Below are positions 48,201 through 62,722 of a stretch of DNA of 64,000 nucleotides, one piece after another; within the stretch, counting starts at the first letter, position 1; each line of letters starts with the position of its first letter. Where the stretch lies: NCBI GenBank assembly GCA_013400155.1, contig VXBM01001935.1:36295-100294 (forward strand), in the 5' to 3' direction. The translations under genes were made by a program, and so were the position numbers. The notes below the pieces were generated by a model. That model ran no database searches, was not told the origin of the DNA, and worked only from the letters and a program-made list of their open reading frames with translations. Source of the DNA: Helopsaltes ochotensis (Eukaryota; Chordata; Aves; Passeriformes; Locustellidae).

Positions 48201-51200
48201 TGCACATCGGCCGTTGTATATAGACAACCTGTTGACTCAAACAGAAATAACCAGTTGCAGCAGCACTGGACCTTCACATCCACATGTGACTTTCAGGTGG
48301 CAGCAACAAGAGGTAATCTAATCTACCTAATCTACCTCCCTGCTCAGAGGATCAGCTCTTACAGGCACCTCTGCTTAAGTTTATTTAGGGTCTCAATATA
48401 AACAACTGATATAGTGCCCTTATTGCCCTAGCATTTTAGTGAAATTCGATGTCTTTCTACAGGAGACTCTCAGTTGCTGAGATTGGAAGCTTCATGCAAG
48501 TGAAGAGCTGCCTCATAAGTTATGTCTGTAATGTGCAGCTACAGGCTCCCGGTGTAGACACACACAATATCGCTCATTGGAGAACTGACAGTACCTAAGT
48601 GGTCAAATCATATCAAGTACCCTGTTTTCTGATCTTTATCCTTTCTGACACCGACATCAATGTCTAACTGTGCAGACACTGTGCTCTGCAGCTATCAGCT
48701 GAAGAAAATGTCAGCAGGTGATAATTCACAACTCATTGGTGCTGCTTTATAGTTTAACAGCAGTAAATACAAATTAGATCTGCCTCCACTGTCATTTTCT
48801 TGAGAAAGCTGATATTATTTTAATGCTGTTTTCCAGCAACCTCCTTGCTCATGATTGAGAGTAGCAGTTACTAGCAAAAATCTTTTCTTGAAATGAAAAA
48901 ATAGATTACACTTGTGATAGTTCATTTGTGGAAGGTACCATACCAGCTATAAAATGTAGAAGGAATTCATTCATTCAGTAGGAACCAACATCTGGCTGCA
49001 AAATCTTATACTAAAAAGAAAAGCAATAGAAGAACATCAGACTAGGAGAAACACGCTCTTTCCCCTTCTAATTTAGAGAAAGGTATGCAGAGATACACTT
49101 ACTTTGCTTTTATTTTTTCATCACTAGTTTCAGTAAATTTTGTTGAAAGAAACTCTTTTTATGGCCTCATCAACAACTTCTAACATTTTTTTTGTAACAT
49201 CAGTACAGAAGAACTCTGTTATATCATTTACATTTTTCAGTTTTAAGTGACCTTTGTCACTTAATTGTACTATTTCAGAAAGGTAAGAGTTCCCTTCACA
49301 GTACCTTTAAAGAAAAGATCCTTTTTCTATTAGAAAAATTTTGAAAATAGGAATAGGAACAGGAAACATGCTATCATACCCAGTATGTTGTAATACTGTT
49401 ATTCAGCTCCCCCTGGCTCTCCTCCCAGTGCTGATCAACTGCAAGCCACATGGCAACCAGGACCAGAATTTTACAGAAAAGTTCTTAAATAGTTTCTCTT
49501 GGGACTCTGCATCATCACAGTTTTTTCAGCTACTGAATATGATAGATCCACAACCACTATATATCTCCCAGATTTGAATCTCATTCACAGTCATAGCTGA
49601 GGGGGAAAAATGTCTTCAACTATTACAGGAAAATAGGGAGAAAAGAGGAGGAAGACAAAATGACAAAAGGGAGATTTTTTAGAGTCAGTTTCAGTAAAAG
49701 CTGATCCCTCATAAATAACAAGATGAATTTTTTTGCACCTTGTTACCTCTTGAGATCAACATTTATTGAAACCAACTCCAGTTTTCATATTCACCCAGCA
49801 AGACCTAAACCTCTTCTGCTTCAGCAGTCTGGTTAGCCCATCTTTTCAACCCTGACAACAAGATAAAAATCTCACTTTTATTATTGTAGGGGAACAGTAA
49901 CTATAAGCTGAGAAGTGACAGTGAGCAATTCAGCCTCTGGAAATATTTTAATAATAAGCAAAAACTTCTTTTGTTAACTGAAGCCCTTAGAGAGACCTAC
50001 AACTACTCACTGAATCTGATTTAAATACCTTATTCATGGTTCTTGATCAGGTGGCTAAGGAAGACTCAATTCCTCCATCACACAGTGTGTATATTAAGTC
50101 CCCATATTTGTCATTATTTACATAACAGTTCATGTAAATCTGAAAAAAATAATAAACCTAGCCTTTTTAGGACTACTCTCCAGACAGAAGAGAGCATTTT
50201 TTAATTTAAAAACAAAACTAAACAAAACAAATAAACAAAACAAACAAAAAGCACCAAACAAACAAAAACCCAACAAAACAAAAGAAAACAAAACAAAAAA
50301 AACCCCACCAAAGTTAGAATAACTTATTCCTAAGGACTAAGAAAACCAGTGTCTTTGGAAATGCCACTCTGTCTCTCTTTCAGTTTATTACCAAAGCAGA
50401 GCAGATTTTGAATTATTATCCCCAATGAGTGAATTGCCTGCTGGGGCATATAACACTAAAACACATTTCATTTATAAATGAAATGGTTTTTTTCAGCTTG
50501 TTGTCTTCAAGCAATCCCCATGCTCTGCTGTCTTATGAAATACCAAGCTTTAACATGTTAATGATGCTTTATACATACTGACATTCATGTTTTTTAAATA
50601 CAGGTATTGTCAATTGTGTTATCCCTGACCACATTACAATCTCTATTTACACCAATTTAATTGGTACTGCTGCTCAGCACTATCAGTACTAATAAAAACA
50701 ACTAAAGCACTGAAAATAAAACAAATGTTTTCTCAGCTGAAGGTCACAATCTCCATCGACCTGCTCCCCCCTTTCTGTCTCTGAATTTAGGGCAGCATGA
50801 ATGGAAAAGTACAAGACAAGACTCAATTTACAGCTAATTTGGTACTAGGCCACTTCTCAAAGTCCTGCCCTACTTTAATCACAGGAAGAACTATGCACAA
50901 AGGATTTATGTGAAACTCTGTTGCAAGCAAGGGTCTACTCTGGTTAAACCCAAATCCCATTGCAGTCAGACCAGGTCCACCCTGAAAGTATGTACCAAGC
51001 CCTTATTCTCTACAGCACATGCATAATTATTAACCAACAACAGTATCAGCTAAAGCTTTTTGAGTAGAAGACCTCTAGGATTCCATAGGTAATAAAAGCT
51101 CTTTTACAAAAAAACTTAAATTGGAGAAATAAGTTTCCTTCTTATACTTTGTGTGATATTTAAAGAAAATTACAGAAATGGTACAACTTTTTATTAAATG

Positions 51201-51381
51201 TTAAAAGGTTTTGAAAGAGCAGTTTCTAGGGGGCCCATTTAATTTCTAAACTCTCCCACTGGGTTTCATCTCTTCTGAATTCCACAGAGAAAAAGAGATG
51301 AGCTTGCATTTAACAATAATAAAAGTCTGATAATAGGAGAGGAAAACATCTTACAAGCATTGCAATCACCCCAACCCCTTC

Positions 51382-51382
<1 letters not shown>
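45235..51382. other. Gene-free stretch with low-complexity tracts
   Basis: Contains a G/T-rich stretch nearly without A or C (about 46165-46315) and an A/C-rich (AAAC)n-like stretch (about 50205-50310). No gene was recognised. Confidence 0.45.
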
Positions 51383-51416
<34 letters not shown>

Positions 51417-51417
51417 N

Positions 51418-51495
<78 letters not shown>
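51383..51495 (+). repeat. Long A tract (113 bp) with one ambiguous base
   Basis: Pure A apart from a single N at 51417. It follows CCCCAACCCCTTCC and precedes GGAAG. There is no clear target duplication, so a retrotransposed tail is not shown. Confidence 0.9.
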
Positions 51496-51497
<2 letters not shown>

Positions 51498-54400
51498 AAG
51501 AAATATTATTTAAACAAAAATTAAGGACAACTCATTTGAATATTGTATCTCAGGGCACACAGCCAAATGCATCTAGCCATGTTTTGGACCAAAGCCAAAA
51601 TCTCTCCATCCCAGTTGTTCAATTTTATAGTGAGAGAACAAAAGGGGAGGTTGATAGAATATCACTTGGTAACCAATGCTTGGGGGCTTGTTAAGGTGCA
51701 AGTGAGGGCATTTACATGAAAGTAGAGCATAAAATTAAAAGTCTTCTTCAAACTAAAGCATAACGTGTCATTTTCATTGTATTTTGTGACTATTTCCGAT
51801 AGCAGCAGAGCAGCACAGCATAACAATCTACAATCAAAAACATTGTGTCAATCCTATGGAATTCACTTCACAACCATCATGAGAAAAATCAAATCTAGAA
51901 GTGATATGCAGTGACAATCCCAAATTTACGGTGGCAATTGCGTTTCTATCTGCAGGCAAACAAACATCAACAACAAGGTTTTCATTCTTCCCTCATAGCA
52001 CTGATAAAATAATTTTAGCAAATCCCAGTGTCTGGGAATATTGACATGCTAACGTTAGGGTTTTGCTCCAAATTGCAATGCATTCACTAGATTCTTCATA
52101 CCAGACACAGGGGAAGGAAAGCTGGCAGCACTGGATTGGGACAGAGCAGAACAGGTGATTATCAGCAATGCCAGAGACCCATGCTCTCCCTCTCCCCTAA
52201 CGTATTTCATGGTGTGGAGGATCACAGAGTGGGGAAGTAACAGCTGCAGAGGCAGTACCAGCCTCCACAAATCTATGGAATATTAGCAGGTATATTGGGG
52301 CTGATCCTCTTGTTATTAATTTCCTTACTGTCCTCTTCACAATGTGAAACTCTCCGTGGAACAGTTTTTGGGCAGCAAAGTAGAGGCTTTAATGGGTACC
52401 CAAAGTGACTAGTGCCAACTGAGGTGACAAAGAGCCTCTGTGCCCCAAGCCTGGACCTCCATCACAGTGACAGTTACGGGTGGGTGCTCTTCCAAGGACA
52501 GAAAAGGCACCTTTCTTCTCAATCCCTACTGTAAAACTAGCAAAAAGCTCGGTTAAGTAAGTAATGATAATCCTAGAGATTTGTAGCTGCAGGAAGTTAG
52601 ACTGGCTGGTTGGAGGGAGAATAAAGAGACTTTTTCATATATGGGATATTTACAGTGGCCAAAGAAACTGTCTGTAAGGGGAAATACAGAATCCCAACTT
52701 CCAAACTCCAAATGGGGAAGTAATGTGATAGCCAGAGGATAAGGACTGGCACTGGAGTGTATGTGGAACCACTACCCACAGCTGGTTATGACTCCAATTA
52801 ACACCCCTGAAGAGAAAGGGAAGGGTGAGGCCAGACCATCCATCACTGCCATGGCTGTCTGTGATGGCCCAGGAATACCTGTGACACATCTTCCCACACA
52901 GGCAGAGACAGCAATAGGTCTTAAAAGATCATTTTGAGTGCTCTCCAGGTTGTTCTTCAGCACACTTTTCTAAGCCTAAATTCAGCTTGAGTACAGGCGG
53001 CTGCCTCAGAGTTGAAGTCAATGAAATTGCACCCACCTACACCAGATCTGAATTGACTCTATGAATAGCTATGTACAGGGTAGGATATTCAAATTCTGTA
53101 GTTGCCAAAACCAGACGTCTGTGTCAAAGCATTTGACAAGTGCACTGATAAATGTCATCAAATTGCCTGAGGTACTTTCTTAAAATCTACAATAACTTTT
53201 TCTTCCTGAAATACTTAATCTGCACAATGATTAGAAAATGGCTACAAAAGCAAAATGCTAATAAATGTCTGCCTGAGAATTTAATTGTATGCTTGTATTC
53301 AAGAAGTGAGACCACAACTTAAATTTTGTTACATTCAAAAGAAAAAAAGCAAACAAAGCCCACAGTATTCAAATACTGTACCTCCAAAAGCATTGCTACC
53401 TGACAAGATGCTACTGGGATAGGAAAAAATATTTCTGTGATTATCAACTCAGCCTGTAACCATTGCAGGAAATTCAAGATGATCATGATCATCAGTTCCA
53501 GAGAGCAATCTCTGTGTGATGTAACATTAATGGGTCAAGTACCCTGGACTGTTTCCTAGCTTAATAATAAAGTTGCACACCAGATTGCTTGAGGAATCCA
53601 TATGCCAACATTCTGACTCGGTTGCCTCAGCCCAGGCTGCACCACTCATTACTGGTGTATCTGGATACCACATTCAAGCAAGAAAAAACAGCCAGATTGA
53701 AAAAGGAAAAAATTCTGTTTTGTCTCCTTTTATCTTCAAAGAAACTCAGAGCTTCTAAAGTGTGGAAAAAACCATGGGAAAAATCTGTGGAAAGGAATAC
53801 TCAAGACTGAAAGACATGATCTCTGTTTTTCAGGGAAGGAGTATAGTTTGGATTCGCAAGAGACACAATATATGTGTTTTGAGATGAAGGTGGCTTCATA
53901 AGGAGCATCAATAAAGAATACCAAAGCACTCTATCCAGGTTTTTGATCATTACAATTTGTATTATAAAGATATATATTTATTTTTCCACTCGCGTAAACA
54001 TCCCCAACCTCAGAATTGCTGCAAAAACCAGTCCATTCTGGACTCTTATGAATTCAGTGATTCAATATTCAGGGAAAAAAAACCCACAAACCAAAGCAAT
54101 GACCAACAATATATAAAAAAAAAAGAAACCATTTTTTTAGTCTGATATTTTGAACCAAGCCTGCATAATTAAACAAAGAATGTAAAAAATAAAAAGATAG
54201 TCACAGCAACTAAATAAGTACAGAAGCATATTTTATAAAACAACTGAGATAAGGTAGTTGTCCAAAACCAAGGATAAAAGGCAGTTTTCCTAAGAATATG
54301 AACCCATCCAAAACCAGTTAGTTAGTAAATCTTTAACAACCCCCAGAAGCAGAGCAAATTTCTCCTGTGCACTGCAGATGTGACATGGTTGTATCCATTC

Positions 54401-57400
54401 TACATAACAGGTAATAGTAGCTCTTCATAGCACAACATTTTTGACATAAGTTTATGTGAAGCTGCATTGCACAGATTAGCTATATTTTAGAATTTACTGT
54501 AGCTTAAGCTATGTTACTCTGATGACTGCAAGATTTAGTTCAGTAATTTTATGCAATTGGCAAACAGGCAGAAACAGTATAATTTAACATTTATGAATTG
54601 CCAATTTCCTCATATAAATACTGTAAAGAATCCTGCAATTATCCAATTATCTAAAGATAGTAAATTGCAGTTTGGAATGCTGCTTATTTATTAAAGTGAT
54701 TTACAAATGAACATTGACTTAAAGAGTCTAATCCAGTGACTCAACAAAATGTTACTCTGCCTAGCCCAGGTGGTTTTGTAATTGTAATACATTAGGGAAT
54801 TTCACAGTCTTTAATGGACCTATAACTCACCCTTCCTCTTGAAAATGAGCTATTGAGTTCTTTGATGAAGAAGTGCCCAGGAGGCCTTTCCAGAGTCAGA
54901 GGTAAAATGTAAAAAAGTTTAATACAACTGAATTCAGCACCCTAATATTTGTGGTTTGACCTATCAAAACTATTCTTATCAAATATGTTATGCTCACTAC
55001 AAGGTATTTAATTACTTTCCTTTCTCTTGCCTACAGGAAGGAGCAACTCCTCTTTCCCCATCTGAAATTCCTGGGGGTCTGAGCCCAGACCCCTTTGAGC
55101 TTCCTTGAGACTCAGCCCCGTGGCAACTTGATGAATAGAGAAGCAGCCTCGATCCAGTCGTCTGGAAAGCAATTTTAATGATATGAAAGCAACAAACAAT
55201 AAGGCGTCCACTGTATTGGAGCAAACTGGACCAAGCCAGTAACAAGGGGAAAAAGGCGTGGTCTTGGATCAGACAGGGGTGCTTATGCACTCTGGTGTGG
55301 GTGAGGAGTTAAGATGAGGTCTGAGGGAAGGGTCTAATGGGGGAGAACTACTAGGAATATTAAAGTTCTTGCACCGAAGATCAACTTATGGTAACACAAA
55401 GAACCAAGTACTTTCCAATAACAATTTGCATAAAGAGCATGTGAATAAGCCTTTTGCTTATGGAACTGAAAATGAGGTTTCTCAAAGCATTTTTCCAGGG
55501 TTGTCTTCTTCCCCAGGGAAACTGTTCTCTACACCCATCCCATTGCCAGGTCTGCTCAGAAAGCACTTTCTCAAGCACCAAATCTAGAACACAAGAGCAG
55601 AGGAACAGGCAAAGTTAGCCTTAATTCACTTGCAGAAAAGAAAGTTTCCAAGTATGAAAGTAATTGTGCAAAGAGAAACCACTTGCTTCCTGAAATTTGA
55701 CATTCATTGCTTAGGTGTGGGATCAAGCCCACAGCTTGGAATGAATCAACAAGCAAAAAACTTCCAAAATTATTTGAGCCCCAGACACACAAAAACATAT
55801 GTACTAAAGTTATGCATATAGAATGCATACAATAAGGTGGAATGTGTTTACTGCAATAAAAATATTTATATTTTATAAGAATATATATAAAATACATTAA
55901 AAATTGGTTTTCATATGTTAGCAGTAATATTTTATCTACAAGGACAAGCTAAAAATTTCAGTGATATGCACTTACACATTGTCTTTTATTGTTTACATGA
56001 AGGCTTTTTTTGGGAGAACAATATTCAGGGGCCTATACATCTTTTTTTGACATGATCCCAGAAAAAGAGCAGTAAAAACTTGACAATTTAGCAGGAATAC
56101 TTCTGTTAAATCTCTTGTATTGTGTTCATCATTACAGTATAAGAGGACCTTCCACTAGAGAAGGAATTGATGTGTGTCACACATTTGCTCTTTTCTTCTT
56201 CTCCTCAAGAGGACAATTGTGTGTGCTGTTTTCCTTTTGCTTCATTTCTTGCACACATAGACTGCTGGGGAAAATTTGTGCTGGAGAAGCTAGGGTGAAA
56301 GACTTGTATTAGTATCAAAGATATTGAATTCTATGATGCTACCTCATCTTTGTGCAAAAACATTACAAGGCCATACAGAGAATAATGTCCTTTGAGTAAA
56401 ACCATCTTTTAGCCTTATATATAAAAAGTTGTTCTCTCATTGACCTAAATATTTACTGCACAGAGCATATGCTGAGGGTTGAGTCATCAGTATTGTAAAA
56501 TATTCGGAGGATTGGTGAAAACTTGGTCACAACCATCCAGTAGAAGTCTTAAAGATTTAAGCTGAACTGTCTTCCATTAGCAGACATGCAAATTTATGTA
56601 ATGAAATGTTCAAACCACTAAATCACCAAGAAGAGCTTGTTAACATTTTCCCAACTAAACTCTTTCAACAGAGAACTGGTTGACTAAAAAAAATTTTTTT
56701 AAGTATCGGTTTTCTATGGAAATTTTGCCTGCTTATTGAAAAAATAAAAACATGAAAACTTTTTGAAACCCATTCTCTGAAAAGTTCTAGTCACAGACAT
56801 AAACTTAGCTTCTTTCACACATCTTGACAATGTTTAGATCTGTTGACAGTGTTGTTATCAAGAAATGCCGAGGGGACACGGACAGAAATCTGTTTCATGT
56901 AGCTCATTTAAGATAATACCTTCTCCTACTGTTTGCTATCCCAGCACAACCAGCGTGTCCAGAAATAGATGGAAACAACACTGTGCAAAGGGTGGTTGGT
57001 GATAAATCCATCAAAATTAAAATTCAAAACCTTGACAACAGAAGGGATCCAGATTTGAATTTGACAGCAAAATGAAAAGAGCAAAATCCTCATCATATAC
57101 TCTTCCATGGTGCTCTGGGGGATTTAGTCCTAGAAAGATGCATCACAGCCAGGTGCAGGTTCCCATTGCTCTCCTTGGAGGACTGACAGGGTCACTGTCA
57201 CTTTCAGGAATCCATTTTGGTTAGGCTCATGACACTGCTGCAGTTTAAGGCCAAGAGAGTATTAGGGTTATATCTGCTTAGAGATCAGAGCACTGGAACT
57301 AGCACCAGTACTGCAGACTGAAAATTGATTTTAGCCTTATCTATTCAGGATTTAAACAGTCTCTAAATTTCTTTGTTAAGTTCTCAAATTCAAAAAAGTC

Positions 57401-60189
57401 CACCTCGAATTTAATCAGCAACGGCCGGCTGAATTTATTCTAGTATAATAGTGCCCCAAATAGCTCATTTGTTTTTAAATTTGCCTATTAACTGGTATCA
57501 TAAACATCTATTTTCAATTAAGGAGAGGGCAGAGGAAAGGGAAGAGAAACCACTCACAAAAAACTCATCACTGACAAATAAACTTCTTTACTTCTTCCTA
57601 AGTCTTCCATGTTAGATGACCTTTCTGAAACTCACTCTTCTTGAAATTTTAGGCAAATGCACTCTACAACTTCAAAGCCCAGGTGCCTGGAGTGGAGGCA
57701 GAAGTTCTCATACCAAGGAGATGACCACAATGCAGCGTTGACGGTACTCAACACAAAACAAAAAGAGGTAAGGTGAGGCCCTGGAGTCTTAGCCCCTTCT
57801 TGTCAGCCTCCTATCAGCTCTTGTTCTATCGGGTGTGTCAATAGTTGTGTCAGGTTACATAGCTTTGGGGTTAATTGAGTTCTCAGGCTCTCAAAGATTT
57901 TCATCACCATCACCACATTGTTGTCTCTGCATAGATGAGGTTTGTACTTAAGGGAGCTCCAAAAGGGTTCAAACACAAAGCTGTTACTACAATCTCCCTT
58001 CTGGAGTGAATGATTTCATTAGAAATAGAAGGACAACAACTGAGCACCCTCAATAGAAGGGGTCAAGAACTGAGAGTAGATTTGCTCTTCATGAAGTCAC
58101 CAGGTGTGGAAAGTGTCTAGAAACCAACACAATGCCTCTATTGTCCATGTATGTTCTAAAGTTGTGTCTTGCTGGTGGTTTCCTGTATACAGGACCATGT
58201 TGTATATTTACCCTGTGCCCAGTCAAAAAGGGCAGAAGTATGGTTAAGGACTAGCCAACACATACAGATGTCAAGCAGAAATATTAGAAGTCAATAGTCA
58301 AAAATTAAATAATGTAAAATTGTCCAAAAAAATTCTACAAATGTTGATAAGACATGCAGCTTCTCTAATATTACTTAAATCGACATTATCCTAAGGCAGT
58401 GGGTAACACAGGAGAAAATGCAAGGCCTCATGTAGTAAGGATTTTACTTGTTACCTGTGTATGTCTGTTGGTTGAGATTTTTTTGCCTTACATTTTATTA
58501 ATATGTACATATGGAGATTCTGCAGGGAGAAAAATGATGTCCTTGTGGGACAAAGGTAGACCTTCCACTGTTCTTGCAAGGCACCCTGTGGGGAAAACCT
58601 GGAGCTGGGGCCGACATGGTGAAAATGAGTTTCTTCAATGTGGATTGCATTATCCCACACTTCAAAGGAGGATGGGATACACCATTTCCTGATTACAACA
58701 TTGTGTGTTTTGTCTGTGGGCAGTACCAGTTCTTTAAAATCTTCTTTCTCATCAGCCAAGGAAGAGCATATTCATATACTTGATGTTTCAGTATAATCTA
58801 TTTAAGGAATCCCTGAAACTTCACATACGAATGCTTTAAGTGACAGAAATGCAAATAGTAAAGACAGTTCTGTGATTTTTTTTTTTAATCTATACTCCTG
58901 TCACCATAAAAGCTGAAATCTCTGGAGGTAAAAGTCTGAAGTATTTCATAGTCATTGCCAACAAGGTATTAGTAAACTCCATTACGAGTCATCTGGGGGA
59001 ATGGTTAATGAACAAACTTATGTGTTGGCCTTGGCTTTGTTTTCTGTTGTTAGATGAATGAATTAATTAATCCATCTAAACTGAGTGACGACTTGAGCTA
59101 TAAGTTTGAAGAGATGATAAATGAAGTATAGCCTTTCCTTCTCTCTTCCTGTAGTTTGTGATTAGGCCAGAGGCCTGCTGAGAGAAAGGAGGCAAAGGAA
59201 AAGACAAAGAACAGAGTAACCCTGGGTTTACAGTGTCTTGTGCCTTGGTGTCTTATAAAACTGTATCATACACATAATCTCTGAGAAGTCTGCATATTGT
59301 TTGGTGGCAGGTAATCTTGCAATTATAATAGTGTTTTTTTGTGGGAATAGGTAATAAAATATTCTTCAATCAACTATTGAAATAATTTCCAAGCCTCAAT
59401 GTCCACTTGTAAATACGTATATCTGTAAGACTGGCCTAACTAAAGCATCTTAGGTTTTTTCACTGAATATCTCCATGAAAGAGCCCCTCTCTCTGCTCAC
59501 AGATGGAGTCTATGTTCCTAAATGACTCAGTAGGTTAAGGTTCCTAAATGCAATTTCTCATGCATTATCTTCTATTGCCTACTTTTCTCAAATGCAGTTG
59601 TTTTTATTGGTGGCATGTTTGGAAAGACGAACTCCTGCAGCATCTTCTGAAGAGGAGTCTGCCCCATCTGCCAGTGTGTGAGGACAGCTGCTAGGCTCCT
59701 CATCTCTCCAGGAAGATAAGTAACCGTGGTAGCTGAAGACAGCAAGATCTAGTATGTCTGAAACTGGTCTGGAATGAAGAAAGCCTGGATTTTATACCAA
59801 ATCTGTCACTGTGTGTTTTGTGACTCACTGTGGGTAAATCTTCTTTGTCACTCATTAGTTTTTTATCTCTACCAATAATTTTCTTCATGGTAAAAACTCT
59901 TTGAGATAAGAGCAGCTAGTTTTTACGTATAGAAAAACAGAAGACCTAAGCTGGACATTATACAATTAAATCATAAATACAGAACTTCAGCTCTTTTGTA
60001 TATGCATGTAATTTTTAAATACTTCAGAAACAATCAGTTAAATGTGCTTTTCCAGTATAGTAAATTGACAACAGGATACTCAAGTGAAAAGCTTTTAACT
60101 TCTGAAAATCAGTAGCGAACTACGGACTACAGCCTTAAAATCCTGGCTGGAACCACATGATCCAGTCCTTGTTGTCTTTCTATGGAATC
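51496..60189. other. Gene-free AT-rich stretch
   Basis: No gene, RNA gene or clear mobile element recognised over 8.7 kb. Short frames such as 55571-55897 (minus) and 58399-58692 have no domain support. Confidence 0.4.
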
Positions 60190-60661
60190 TGATAAGTTTG
60201 AGGTACTGCACTGGTAGAGACTCCAAGGCAGAAATACAATTTAATAAGAGGAAAAGAAAGAAGTAAAATAAAATAAATGCAGTAGTACAAAAAAACCACT
60301 GAGAGAGTCAGAATATAACCTGACACCCTGTTAGTTAGGGTGGTGGTAGCAGTCCAGATGAAGTGGTCTTGTTGAAGCAGTGATCTCGCAAAAAAGTCTG
60401 GTAGCTCTTGCCATCTGCAAATCCAGTGGATAAAAGCCCCAAGTTCTATCCCAAAACCCACATTATATCCAGGTGGGAATGCTTGGCTCCTTCCGCTAGG
60501 TGGAGCATATCACAATGGGATGATATCATTCTATTAGTCATGAAGTGGGTCTTGATTGCCCATTAAACAAAGATAGTTCCTGGAGGGCATTACCTATGAG
60601 TCATGAGGCAAGGCATTGATGGTCCCATCAACAGAAGATAATGCCCCACCTGGTTTTAACA
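60190..60661 (-). mobile_element. LTR of an endogenous retrovirus (ERVL-like avian type), antisense
   Basis: Read on the minus strand it starts TGTTAAAACCAGGTGGGGCATTATC, contains TGGATATAATG as TATA-like element, and has ATTAAA (plus 60239-60244) about 50 bases before the CA end at 60190. I recognise the sequence as a recurring bird LTR. ERVL assignment is from memory and needs a repeat library. No exact target duplication was found. Confidence 0.6.
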
Positions 60662-61149
60662 GCTCATGAAGATGGTGATAGAATACATACTTTGGGCACA
60701 TCTTACATTGTAACCTAGGACAGGCACATTATCCCTTTCAGTGATACACATAAAAAGAGCTCGATTTAAAAGTCCTCTAAGCTTGTATAACAAATGCACA
60801 AGTGTATTTTGGCTCAGAAGTATTATGGATCCAGAGTTGTCTTTACATGTCACAATTACATTTTCTTACCCATGCTTTTTACCATGTGTTATAAGCATAT
60901 GGCATGTTGGCAATTCATGACAAAAATGCACAAAGTAAGGTGTTAAAAAAAAATCCTACCAATAAGTTTGAGAAGCTGCCTATTACTCTATTTTCTGTTA
61001 AGTAAGTCAGCAATCTTCTAAAGTACCAATTTTCTTGCAAACTGAAGACTCCCTCTACACTCCCCAGAGGCTTTTCTTTTCATACTAAATAGAAAGATGC
61101 AGCTCTGGAAGGGACTTGATACTCTGGTCTCTTGCTGACAATAGATACA
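60662..61149. other. Unassigned spacer
   Basis: AT-rich, with nothing recognised between the LTR and the CR1 fragment. Confidence 0.4.
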
Positions 61150-61878
61150 GGTTAAATTGTCAGCTGGTTTGTCCCAGTAGAGAGTGTAGACCATCTGGTA
61201 TGGTAGGATGGGTTGACAAGGAGAAAGCAGTGGATGTTGTCTACCTTGATTTCAGCAAGGGTTTTTATACTGTCTCCTACTGTTAAAGGTAAGCTCGCAA
61301 AATGCAGGTCAAAAGAATGGACCTTGAGATGGATCAAGAACTGGATGAATGGCACAGATCAGTGTGTCATGATCAGTGGAGCAGAATTCCTTTGGAGGCT
61401 TGTAGTCAGTGGCATTTCCCAAGGACCAATATTGGGTTCAGTCTTATTCAACTTGTTTATCAACGACCTGGATGAAAGAGATAGAATGCAGTCTTAGCAA
61501 GTTTGCCAGTCATATGAAACTAAGAGGAGTGGCTGATACACTTGAAGGCTGTTCTGCCATCCAGTACGGCCTTGATAGGATTGGGTGGGCAGAAATCTAA
61601 TGAAGTTCAACAAAGGCAAAATGGAGGATCCTGCACCTGGAGAAGAATACAGATTGGAGGCTGACCTGCTGGAGAGCAACTCAGTGAAGAAGGACCCCAG
61701 GGTAGTGGTGAATGACAAGCTGACCATGAGCCAGCAATGCCTTTGTGGCCAGGAGTGCCAATGGTTTCCTGGCATGCATCAAGAAGAGTGTGGTCAAGAG
61801 AGGTCATCCTGCCCCTCTACTGGGCTCTAGTGAGGAGTATTGTGTTCAATTCCGGTCTCCAAAATTCAAGAAAGATAA
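61150..61878 (+). mobile_element. CR1 LINE fragment (reverse transcriptase region, inactive)
   Basis: Across shifting frames the translation follows the CR1 ORF2 reverse transcriptase: VYLDFSKGF at about 61239-61265 (RT motif A), then segments reading GISQGPILGSVLFNLFINDLDE, SKFA and, near the end, an LYWALVRS-like stretch. The catalytic FADD box reads FASH (61502-61513), so both Asp are lost. Frameshifts and stops are frequent. The 3' end of CR1, normally kept in 5'-truncated copies, is absent: ERV sequence begins at about 61879. Confidence 0.9.
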
Positions 61879-61987
61879 CCCATAATCTCTGCCTTTTCTC
61901 TCACTCTCTGACTGGAGGGGATGGCAAAGGGGAGGAGCTGTGGGGAGTTTAAATTCCATGTTGGCTTAAACCATGACAGCTTTTAAT

Positions 61988-62005
61988 TGGCACTCAATGT
62001 GGGGT
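61988..62005 (+). other. Degraded primer-binding site, tRNA-Lys type
   Basis: TGGCACTCAATGTGGGGT matches the Lys (1,2) type site except for four transitions, as expected from CpG and other decay. Confidence 0.6.
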
Positions 62006-62101
62006 ATGAAGCATTGAGATAAAAACAGATCTGATCAGAATGGGTTGGAAACAATTTTGATCTAAGTATTTGTATATTAGCTGTGGAGCCCTCTGTTTAC
62101 C

Positions 62102-62527
62102 GTGTTGCTCAGGCTTTTCATGTGGTTGTGGCATCTAACCCTGTATATATTTCAGTATTTGCAATATGTGCGCACCATGGTGCTATTTTTCAGAGTGGAG
62201 AGAGGGATTAGGATTACTTTGTTGATATGCTTCATTATATCAATTTATGGCACAATAATTTCAAGAGCAAACAGGGTCATTTTGGATGTATATTCAGAGC
62301 AGTTCTCCTGCCCTGGACTTGGCTTTTACCACTGGGAATTCATTAACAATCATACCCATGGGGAATATGATTTTCCCCAGCTTTTTACCTCCTTTTCCTT
62401 CTTCAGGCCTGTTACAACAGCTTTGAAGAATTTTGAATTCCCTCTGGATGTTAAGGAAAGCATGTTGTTGATTCTAAGTCTGCCAGGTCTCCCCAGTGAA
62501 ATCCACACTGTGGTAAGAATTAAATAA
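62102..62527 (+). pseudogene. Open frame in the ERV leader/gag region
   Basis: A 141-codon frame begins about 100 bases after the primer-binding site. It has a hydrophobic N-terminal part (around residues 35-55) and no recognisable gag motif. It may be retained retroviral sequence of unknown role or a chance opening. Confidence 0.3.
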
Positions 62528-62722
62528 AATAGCCTTTTAACATGATCTTTCAGAGATCTGCCCTGATGGTGAATAGTCATGAGTGGCATGGAATGTGGGA
62601 GAAAAAGGCCCAGATCCCTAGTCCTAGGTGAGCTGCCAAATATGCAAAAACATTTCAACCACCAGTCAGGAGAACCTCTTGTGATTTGCCTGTTCTGATG
62701 CTGGGATATCACAACATGCAAC

